64,000 nt of DNA from Chthonomonas sp. UBA1950. Lineage in GTDB: Bacteria > Armatimonadota > Fimbriimonadia > Fimbriimonadales > Fimbriimonadaceae. Both the position numbers and the translations under genes were made by a program. Shown here one piece after another: positions 57,875 to 64,000 of this stretch (its first letter is position 1; each line of letters begins with the position of its first letter). Below the pieces are notes generated by a model. That model made no database searches. It was not told the DNA's origin and worked only from the letters and a program-made list of their open reading frames with translations. Location: assembly GCA_002336105.1 (NCBI GenBank), contig DDEQ01000039.1, positions 108,698-172,697 of the forward strand, written 5' to 3'.

Positions 57875-59293
57875 CTACAAAGCGTATAAGCGGCGGTATT
57901 TGTCGGTCGCATACGCCAGCCAATCAGCCGCTTCCATCGGGCGGCCAGTGACCTGGGTAACGAGTTCGCGAGGCGGATATTTCCTGCCTTTGCAATACAG
58001 CTTTTCCGTTAGCCAGCCGAGGATCGCGCCGAAATCGCCCGATGCCATTTGGCGATCAATGTCGCCTAAATCAGCGCGGAGCACCTTCCAAATCTGCCCG
58101 CCGATTAGGTTGCCCATGGCGTAAGTAGGGAAGTAGCCGACGCTACCATGCGACCAATGCACGTCTTGCAAGCAGCCGAGCGTGTCTGTCGGCGGCGTGA
58201 TTCCCAGATAGCGCGTGTATTTGTCGTTCCACGCTTCCGGCAAATCCTTAATCGCGACCTTGCCAGTGAGAATCTCGACTTCAAGTTCAAATCGAACCAG
58301 AATGTGCAGATTGTAGGTCAACTCGTCAGAGCCAACACGTACAAACGTGGGGTCAATCTTGGTAAACGCCCGCCAAAATCCGTCGGCCCCAAGGTGCGCC
58401 AAAGATGGAACACTGGAGGCAAGATCGGGGAAGAACTGCTGCCAGAACGCCTGCGAACGACCGATGATATTCTCCCACAAGCGCGACTGACTCTCGTGAA
58501 CCGCCAAAGACGTGCCACCTGCCAGCGGCGAACGATCCCAAATCGGGTTCGAATTCTGCTCATACAGCGCGTGGCCCATTTCGTGAAGTGACGAAGAAAC
58601 AACGCCTTTGATGTGCTCGCTCGGGCGAGTCGTCATGCGAACGTCGCTATAAGACATGTTCGAGCAAAACGCATTCGCCGAGAGATCCAGCCGTCCCTGA
58701 TCGAAACGGAATCCGATTTTGCTTGCCGTTCGCTGCGTAAATCCTCGCAAGGCATTCTGATCCCAATCGCCGGTCAAAGCCGAAGAATCGATCTGAACCG
58801 AACCGTGTTGAATCTCGCTCACGAGGCTCACAATCGGGTCTTTGATCGCATCGAACATTCCGCGCGCATCGGCATAAGTTGCGCCTTCTTCGTACAGATC
58901 AATCAGCGGATCGTAAATGTGGTCGGTGTAGCCAAGGCAGGTCGCCGTCTCACCAGCAAGGTCAAATAGGCCCAGAAGGTACGGGGCGAGGGAAGCAAAA
59001 TCGTTGGCTGGCTTCGCTTTTCGCCACACCGAATAGGCCTCGCTCGAAAGCTTGCTCTTGCGTTCAACCAGCGCGATGGGTAGCTTTGTTGCGGAGGCGA
59101 TTTCGCGACTCATCACCCGCGCCATCGCTGCTTCGTCGGAGTCGGGCGCGTTCTGCGAAAGGGTCTCTTCTACCGACCGGGCTAACTCATCGCTCGTCAG
59201 TTTCTCGTGATGCAACCGCGTCAACGTCGCCAAGTGTGCAGACCGCGCTTCGGCACCGCCGGCTGGCATCAGCACCGATTGGTCCCAATGCAT
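57875..59293 (-). CDS. M32-family (Taq-type) metallocarboxypeptidase
   Basis: This 472-residue protein from ATG 59293 has the zinc motif HEMGH at 237-241 (SSLHEMGHALYEQN) and the family blocks AGGTSLAVHESQSRLWENIIGR-like region and GYFPTYAMGNLIGGQ. M32 enzymes trim C-terminal residues. The conserved N-terminal helix before WDQ seems to lie upstream in the same frame (SRFLEICYELDALEKARSL), with no ATG, GTG or TTG. AUA 59353 overlaps the glycosyltransferase stop and may be the true start. Confidence 0.9.
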   Translation of the reverse strand: MHWDQSVLMPAGGAEARSAHLATLTRLHHEKLTSDELARSVEETLSQNAPDSDEAAMARVMSREIASATKLPIALVERKSKLSSEAYSVWRKAKPANDFASLAPYLLGLFDLAGETATCLGYTDHIYDPLIDLYEEGATYADARGMFDAIKDPIVSLVSEIQHGSVQIDSSALTGDWDQNALRGFTQRTASKIGFRFDQGRLDLSANAFCSNMSYSDVRMTTRPSEHIKGVVSSSLHEMGHALYEQNSNPIWDRSPLAGGTSLAVHESQSRLWENIIGRSQAFWQQFFPDLASSVPSLAHLGADGFWRAFTKIDPTFVRVGSDELTYNLHILVRFELEVEILTGKVAIKDLPEAWNDKYTRYLGITPPTDTLGCLQDVHWSHGSVGYFPTYAMGNLIGGQIWKVLRADLGDIDRQMASGDFGAILGWLTEKLYCKGRKYPPRELVTQVTGRPMEAADWLAYATDKYRRLYAL

Positions 59294-59349
59294 CAGGCTG
59301 CGCGCCTTTTCTAGTGCGTCAAGCTCGTAGCAGATCTCAAGGAAGCGGC

Positions 59350-60735
59350 TTATAGCGTAACCTCGTCCTCTTCGTCGATCTCATCTTGCTCATGCTCGAT
59401 CACCTGATGAGCCGTCAAAGTAACTCGTGGTCGCGGTCGGTCGGTCACAACACCAACCCTGGCTTTCTCGGTGAGACCCAACTGCGTGGCGCGCTCTTCG
59501 GCACCCTCGCTGACCGGCCAAACCGTGCCTTCCGCCCAATAGCTGTGAAGGAATTCTTCCCACACTTGCTCGTAAACTTTGATGGTTTTGTCGGCAATGT
59601 TCGCCCAGTTGAAGTCTGTTTTGAGGCGGACCTGAGCTTCGGTGTTCATCTTCTTTGCCTTCTCCGGGTTACGGAGTACGTGCAAAATCGCCCATGCCAA
59701 CGAGCCGGGGTCGCCAGCAAAGCTCAGCGTGCCGGTCTTATCGTGAGAGACAACTTCCTTCAAGCCGCCTGCATCGCTCGCCACGACCGGAGCGCCTGCC
59801 GCCATACCCTCAAGAGCAACAATGCCGAACGGTTCGTACAAACTGGGGAAGACTGCGACATCCGCCACGCGGTAAAGCTGGTGTAGAGAACGGTTCGCCA
59901 TAAAGCCGGTGAACAGAACCTTGTCTTTCAGCCCTGACCACTCGACAAATCGTTCGAGCCTCTCACGATTGCCGCCGCCAACAATCATGAACTTCACCTT
60001 TGGCTCCTCGGCAAGAATGGCGTTGGCCGCATTGAGCAGTACCTGAATGCCCTTCTCGCGAACGAACCGACCGACGAACATAATGATCTTTTCGTCAGGC
60101 AGAGCAAGCTTGTTGCGCTGCTCCATTCGCTCTTTGTCCGTCCACTCAAAGTGGAATTTCTCCGCGTTGACACCGTTGAAAATGACGTCCACCTTGTCGC
60201 TGGGCGAGTTGAAAAGACGAACGACCTCGCCTTTCATAAACTCAGAACAGACGATGATGCGCCACGCCTCGTAGGTCAGCCAATACTCTTGCTCGTGAAT
60301 GTACTTCGAGGTGTCGTTATAGATGCCGCCGTGGCGCCCCGACTCGGTGGCGTGAACAGTTGCGATCATCGGCAGCTTGTATTCGTACTTCAGCTCACGA
60401 GCCGAATCGAGCGAAAGCCAGTCGTGCGCGTGGAACAGGGTCGGTTGGCCCCCCGGACGCCAGTCTTCCAGCAACTGCCGAACGCGCAAGTCGGTTGCAA
60501 TATTTAACAGCTGGATTTCGTGTAGAAAGTCGTTCGGCTTTTCGTCCAAATGCACACGATGCACTTGCACACCGCTTGGTTCAGTCTCCTCATCGGGTGC
60601 ATTTGGAGTGGCTTTGGTCACCACATGGACTTCTATTCCTTTCGCTTGGAGTTGTTGCGACAACTCATAAACGTGCGGACTAATTCCACCTACGATACGG
60701 GGAGGGTACTCCCACGACAGCATGATGACTCGCAT
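59350..60735 (-). CDS. GT4-family glycosyltransferase (glycogen-synthase-like)
   Basis: This 461-residue protein with GT-B fold opens with VIMLSWEYPPRIVGGISPHV, the N-terminal donor-loop motif of GT4/starch-synthase-like enzymes. It contains ATVHATESGRHGG, the nucleotide-sugar binding FVGRFVREKGIQVLLNAA, and the conserved PSLYEPFGIVALEGMAAG with the EX7E-type Glu pair. The acidic C-terminal tail (EHEQDEIDEEDEV) is extra. The sugar donor is unknown. It lies between fabD and the M32 gene; a CATAAT box is 7 nt upstream of the ATG. Confidence 0.93.
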   Translation of the reverse strand: MRVIMLSWEYPPRIVGGISPHVYELSQQLQAKGIEVHVVTKATPNAPDEETEPSGVQVHRVHLDEKPNDFLHEIQLLNIATDLRVRQLLEDWRPGGQPTLFHAHDWLSLDSARELKYEYKLPMIATVHATESGRHGGIYNDTSKYIHEQEYWLTYEAWRIIVCSEFMKGEVVRLFNSPSDKVDVIFNGVNAEKFHFEWTDKERMEQRNKLALPDEKIIMFVGRFVREKGIQVLLNAANAILAEEPKVKFMIVGGGNRERLERFVEWSGLKDKVLFTGFMANRSLHQLYRVADVAVFPSLYEPFGIVALEGMAAGAPVVASDAGGLKEVVSHDKTGTLSFAGDPGSLAWAILHVLRNPEKAKKMNTEAQVRLKTDFNWANIADKTIKVYEQVWEEFLHSYWAEGTVWPVSEGAEERATQLGLTEKARVGVVTDRPRPRVTLTAHQVIEHEQDEIDEEDEVTL

Positions 60736-60762
60736 CAGGTCGATTATGACCGTATTGCGAGC

Positions 60763-61701
60763 TCAAGCGTTCAGTGTTGCGAGAGTTTCGGCTAGGCTGG
60801 CACTATCACCGACTTTCAAAGTGGTTGCACTCTTGTCAATTCGGCGTACCAAACCGCTCAAAACCTCGCCGCCGCCGCACTCAATGTACTTATTGATGCC
60901 GTCGCGGAGCATGTGCTGAATGCTCTCTGACCATCGAACAGGGTTGCGCAACTGCTCTTCAAGAAGGGTCGGCCAGAGCTTCGGGTCGGCTACCGGCTCC
61001 GAGGTGACGTTGGAGTAAACCTTGACTGGCGAATTGTAGAATTCGCCACCTTGCAGTGCAAGGCGCATGCCTTCGGCTGGCTTTTCCATCAGAGGGCTAT
61101 GAAATGCGCCGCTCACATTGAGCGGAAGAACCCTCTTCGCACCTTTGGCAGAAGCGGCTTCGCCCGTCAGTTTGACGGCTTCCACTTCGCCGCTGATAAC
61201 TAACTGTCCGGGGCAATTATCGTTGGCGACAACCACAACTCCGTCCACCGACGTACAGACCTCTTCGAGCGCAGCGCGATCCAGTCCGAGGACGGCAGCC
61301 ATGGTTCCCGGCCACTCTTCGCCGCTCTTTGCCATGACTTGACCGCGAAGTTGCACAAGCTTGGCGCCCTGCTCAACGGTCATCACTCCCGCTGCCGCGA
61401 GCGCGGCATATTCGCCCACGCTGTGCCCGGCAACGGCGGCCACGTTGTCTAGTTTTGAGTCTGAGAGTTGACTGGTGAGCGCATGATACGCCGCAAGCCC
61501 AGAGGTGTAGAGAGCAAGCTGAGCGTTCTGAGTTTGTCGCAGAGTGTCGTCGTCCGTCTCCCAGCAGAGGGCCTTCATGTCAGTGCCGACGGTTCGGCTC
61601 ACTCGGTCGAAAATCTGAGAAGCGATAGGGAAAGTCTCGGCCAGGTCTTTGCCCATTCCAGGCTTCTGTGAGCCCTGACCCGGAAACACAAATGCGATCA
61701 T
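60763..61701 (-). CDS. fabD: Malonyl-CoA:ACP transacylase
   Basis: This 312-residue enzyme moves malonyl groups from CoA to acyl carrier protein for fatty-acid synthesis. The N-terminus is AFVFPGQGSQKPGMG, the active-site serine is S94 in AGHSVGEYAAL, and the catalytic His is in NVSGAFHSPLMEKP. Length and motifs are standard. It stands alone here (no fabH, fabG or acpP adjacent). A TACGAT box sits 8 nt before the ATG, with no Shine-Dalgarno. Confidence 0.96.
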   Translation of the reverse strand: MIAFVFPGQGSQKPGMGKDLAETFPIASQIFDRVSRTVGTDMKALCWETDDDTLRQTQNAQLALYTSGLAAYHALTSQLSDSKLDNVAAVAGHSVGEYAALAAAGVMTVEQGAKLVQLRGQVMAKSGEEWPGTMAAVLGLDRAALEEVCTSVDGVVVVANDNCPGQLVISGEVEAVKLTGEAASAKGAKRVLPLNVSGAFHSPLMEKPAEGMRLALQGGEFYNSPVKVYSNVTSEPVADPKLWPTLLEEQLRNPVRWSESIQHMLRDGINKYIECGGGEVLSGLVRRIDKSATTLKVGDSASLAETLATLNA

Positions 61702-61833
61702 CAGACTGGATCGTACCCGCTCGCTCCTTCTCGGCCTTGTGATATGTGGCGCATGCTTTTCTTGGTGAAGATTCTCGCAAAAACCGATTGAGTCGGAAAC
61801 GCAAATGCCCGGAACCGCATTTTGCCCTGGATG

Positions 61834-62082
61834 AGCGCTATTCGGCGCTGGCTTGGCTGTAGTTGGTGGGCAAGTGGCAGATACAATGGCAGTCGATTTG
61901 GGACTGCGGCGATTTATCGCCGCTTTGGCTTGGCTGTAGACGCAAAAAGAGTTTTAGCGGAAACCGAAACCTGCTTTGGACTGCGGTGACCTGTCACCGC
62001 TTTTGTCCGCGCAACTTGTTGCGCTGAAGCGTAGCCGCGCTCCGCGCAGAAACAAAGCGGTAAGAGCTTAGCGCACTCCAAA
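61834..62082. repeat. Interspersed structured repeat, copy A (with partial unit)
   Basis: This copy includes a short hairpin at 61834-61849 followed by GGCTTGGCTGTAG, then the full module from 61898: hairpins 61906-61923, 61983-62000 and 62009-62024, the A-rich GAAACCGAAACC linker, a CGCGCTCCGCGC segment and an end GCGCACTCCA (62071-62080). Shares order and sequence with copies B and C. The surrounding 61702-61833 has no gene. Confidence 0.85.
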
Positions 62083-62145
62083 TGCTGGAACCCTAACTAA
62101 ACTACACCAACATGATCGCACACGAGACTATCTACAACAGCCGAT

Positions 62146-62309
62146 AGAGTTATAGTCGAAACCGAAACCTACTTTGGACTGCGGTGACCTGTCACCGCTT
62201 TTGTCAGCGTAACCTGTTGCGCTGAAGTGTATCAGCGCTCCGCGCAAAAACAAAGCGCTAAGAGCCCAAAGCCGGAGCCTGATTTGGACTCGGTTGACCT
62301 GTCAGCCTC
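62146..62309. repeat. Interspersed structured repeat, copy B
   Basis: Shares with copies A and C the GAAACCGAAACC linker, TTTGGACTGCGGTGACC with hairpin 62181-62198, the GCGTAACCTGTTGCGC hairpin (one G-T pair) and the GCGCTCCGCGC block. A further hairpin with the same CTCGGTTGACCTG design follows at 62290-62305. It lacks the long right end found in A and C. The 62083-62145 gap holds nothing recognisable. Confidence 0.85.
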
Positions 62310-62332
62310 GATCGGTCTGCTAGCAGCAAACC

Positions 62333-62785
62333 TCATTTCCGTTTGAGTGGCGGCTTGCTCAGCGGAAACATGTACGACGTCACACTTGGCACCGGGCGAC
62401 CATACATCTCAACCGCCTGATCAAGCTCAAAGGTGAGTTGTCTGAGGTCGGCCTTGCTCACGCTGAACGTAATGCCTCCGTTGAGGTGGGTCGTGTTGAT
62501 CGGAAGTCTGCGAACGATCTTACTTGAGAACTGACTCGGCTTCCGATCGACATTGACGAGGGTCGCAGAAAGGAGTCGTGGGAAGCCCGTTAGGCCAGGG
62601 CGAATGGTTATCGCAAAGTCAGTATAGCCGTGTTTACCGACTTGCGAGTGAACGATGATGTCAAATCCATCGGCCTTGAAAGGTGTACGGTCGATGTCGA
62701 TGATAACGGTCGATGCTTGCGCGTATGCAGCAGCGAAGGTCGTTGCGGCAAGCGTGGACACAAGGCGAAAAGCGAATCCATTCAT
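62333..62785 (-). CDS. Small exported hypothetical protein
   Basis: From ATG 62785 a 150-residue protein is read with a signal peptide (FAFRLVSTLAATTFAAAYAQA) and a beta-rich body (FDIIVHSQVGKHGYTDFAIT, RLLSATLVNVDRK). I do not recognise the family. It sits inside the repeat-rich region between copies B and C, and a palindrome ACATAGG-aa-CCTATGT (62854-62869) lies about 70 nt upstream. Confidence 0.6.
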   Translation of the reverse strand: MNGFAFRLVSTLAATTFAAAYAQASTVIIDIDRTPFKADGFDIIVHSQVGKHGYTDFAITIRPGLTGFPRLLSATLVNVDRKPSQFSSKIVRRLPINTTHLNGGITFSVSKADLRQLTFELDQAVEMYGRPVPSVTSYMFPLSKPPLKRK

Positions 62786-62853
62786 GACTCGGCTAATAGA
62801 CGGCGTGGCGCTACGTCCCGATACGGTCATCTCGCAAGAAGTGCAGTATAGGC

Positions 62854-62869
62854 ACATAGGAACCTATGT
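62854..62869. promoter_or_regulatory. Palindromic operator candidate
   Basis: ACATAGG and CCTATGT flank AA, a perfect 7-bp dyad about 70 nt upstream of the small exported gene. It could be a repressor site for that gene. Confidence 0.4.
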
Positions 62870-63054
62870 AAACCCGAGTTGCTTGCGGCATCACCAAGTG
62901 TGCGATGATAATGTGTGTCGATGCAACGTTCCTGCAAGGCCAAACGTTTGCATTGCTTGGCACTTTCTGTGGGGACCTGGCAGATCTTTGTCTTTGCAGT
63001 TAGCTCGGTAGCTTTGAACGTGCCGTTTACTCCGAGTGAGGGGTAATTGCAATG

Positions 63055-63235
63055 TGGAGTGCGCGGGCTTGACCGCGCTTTGACTTTGCTGTAGATACTA
63101 AAAGAGTTGTAGTCGAAACCGAAACCAACCTTGGACTGCGGTGACCTGTCACCGCTTTTGTCAGCGCAACCTGTTGCGCTGAAGAGTAGCAGCGCTCCGC
63201 GCAGAAACAAAGCGCTAAGAGCTTAGCGCACTCCA
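63055..63235. repeat. Interspersed structured repeat, copy C (complete, with inverted ends)
   Basis: This most complete copy is bounded by perfect 10-bp inverted ends TGGAGTGCGC (63055-63064) and GCGCACTCCA (63226-63235). Inside are a GCGCGG...CCGCGC hairpin, GACTTTGCTGTAG, GAAACCGAAACC, hairpins 63138-63155 and 63164-63179, and the GCGCTCCGCGCAG block. The flanking 62870-63054 and 63239-63461 hold no gene. Confidence 0.88.
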
Positions 63236-63461
63236 ACCGGACGCAGTGCTCCGGACTTTTACTTGCGGGACCTGGGGCATCGGGGTGTCCGAAGATGTCG
63301 TAGCAGGAAATCGTGCAGTAGCTATACCTTTGTCTGGCCCGCTGTTCTTGCTCGGCGTGATTCGAAATCGGCAGCCACTGTCCGGAAATCCGGCATTCTG
63401 CAAAGACTATCACACGGGCTTGGTACGGAAGGCCGTCTACACGGTAATATCGCTGTCCACT

Positions 63462-64000
63462 ATGGCAACCGCAATCACAATGACTGGCAAGGGACTTATC
63501 GTTCCTAACGATCCGATTATTCCGTTCATCGAGGGCGATGGCACTGGCAGAGACATTTGGCGAGCCAGCGTTCGTGTCTTTGATGCGGCGGTTGAGAAGG
63601 CTTACGGCGGCGAGAAGAAGGTCGCTTGGCAAGAAGTACTCGCAGGCGAAAAAGCGTTCAACGAGACGGGGAGTTGGCTACCTGACGACACGCTTAAAGC
63701 TTTTAACGATTATCTGATCGGCATCAAGGGGCCTTTGACTACTCCGGTCGGCGGCGGTATTCGATCACTGAACGTTGCTCTTCGACAAATCCTCGATCTT
63801 TACGTTTGCTTACGCCCAGTTCGCTGGTTTGAAGGTGTGCCATCGCCGGTGAAAGATCCAGGCGCAGTGGATATGGTCATTTTCCGCGAGAACACGGAGG
63901 ATATCTATGCGGGCATCGAGTTTGCAGCCGGTACCGAAGAGTCGGAGAAGGCGCTTGAGTTCTTGAGGAGTGCATTTCCGAAGATGTTCGAGAAGGTTCG
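63462..64000 (+). CDS. icd: NADP-type isocitrate dehydrogenase, 3' partial
   Basis: ATG 63462 begins a frame open to the right edge (179 codons seen). The sequence is strongly IDH-like: PIIPFIEGDGTGRDIWRASV, LIGIKGPLTTPVGGGIRSLN, LRQILDLYVCLRPVRWFEGV and VDMVIFRENTEDIYAGIE, with the catalytic RxxN-type Ser/Asn and Arg residues of the phosphorylation/substrate loop in SLNVALRQ. It oxidises isocitrate to 2-oxoglutarate in the TCA cycle. Its 223-nt leader contains no repeat; the ribosome site is unclear. Confidence 0.95.
   Translation, partial: MATAITMTGKGLIVPNDPIIPFIEGDGTGRDIWRASVRVFDAAVEKAYGGEKKVAWQEVLAGEKAFNETGSWLPDDTLKAFNDYLIGIKGPLTTPVGGGIRSLNVALRQILDLYVCLRPVRWFEGVPSPVKDPGAVDMVIFRENTEDIYAGIEFAAGTEESEKALEFLRSAFPKMFEKV

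Noticed and set aside
61834..63235. CRISPR array
   Set aside because: The repeats are long (about 170 nt), irregularly spaced and internally structured, with a gene between copies; no cas genes occur in the window.
63027..63632. Minus-strand open frame across copy C and the icd start
   Set aside because: It overlaps the icd coding sequence and a structured repeat, has no homology-like motif and is rich in unlikely codons; it is treated as a shadow frame.

Overview
The window is a chromosomal stretch of a Gram-negative-type bacterium of roughly 50% GC. It carries lipoprotein processing (lspA), a lipobox TlpA-like protein, an outer-membrane-lipoprotein-sorting-like protein, many exported peptidases and an F-type ATP synthase of H+ type. 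No 16S gene or phylum marker is present. The mix (pseudopilin-like DUF1559-type protein, DUF4129/DUF4350 operon, S53 and S9 peptidases, small LuxR-type regulator, several genes with a -10-like box directly in front of the start codon) makes me lean to Armatimonadota (Fimbriimonadia-like). That placement is an inference.

Layout. 0-13 kb: a PhyH dioxygenase cut by the left edge, a caspase-TPR protein, an exported M48 peptidase, a nucleoside hydrolase, an exported MsrB, an S53 peptidase, a methyltransferase, a TlpA-like lipoprotein and a chemoreceptor. 13-17 kb (minus): operon FAH-family hydrolase, M16 peptidase, GAF histidine kinase. 17-24 kb (plus): ileS-lspA, then uronate isomerase, SDR reductase and a LarA-family nickel-pincer enzyme with overlapping stops and starts. 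24-28 kb: a BlaI/BlaR-type repressor and membrane-protease pair with its own operators, galactokinase, and a LuxR-type HTH protein with a tiny coupled ORF. 28.4-34 kb: atpZ-atpI-atpBEFHAG, closed by a terminator before any atpD or atpC. 34-38 kb (minus): a DUF4129/DUF4350 membrane operon ending in a family-5 uracil-DNA glycosylase. 38-40.7 kb: LolA-like protein, ruvC, GH16 glucanase, VOC protein. 40.6-45 kb (minus): lysozyme-like exported protein, lamin-tail-like protein, and an ADP-ribosylglycohydrolase with a downstream marR. 45-47.8 kb: ECF sigma factor with two membrane partners, then dtd. 47.8-52 kb (minus): CapA, beta-lactamase-fold hydrolase, SPFH protein. 52-57.6 kb: secreted protein, tRNA-Thr, S9 peptidase, two TerC paralogs. 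57.9-61.7 kb (minus): fabD, GT4 glycosyltransferase, M32 carboxypeptidase. 61.7-63.4 kb: a repeat-rich intergenic region around one small gene, followed by the start of icd.

The strongest unexplained signals are these. (1) A modular interspersed repeat at 61.8-63.2 kb: its short hairpins differ in sequence between copies but keep base pairing. (2) A hexuronate operon whose third gene is an intact LarA-type racemase/epimerase, suggesting a route through a C2 epimerisation. (3) Three genes (uxaC, the VOC gene, marR) whose start codon lies inside a perfect inverted repeat. (4) An ATP synthase operon without its beta and epsilon genes. (5) An M32 carboxypeptidase whose conserved N-terminus appears to lie upstream of the first ATG, with an AUA overlapping the previous stop.
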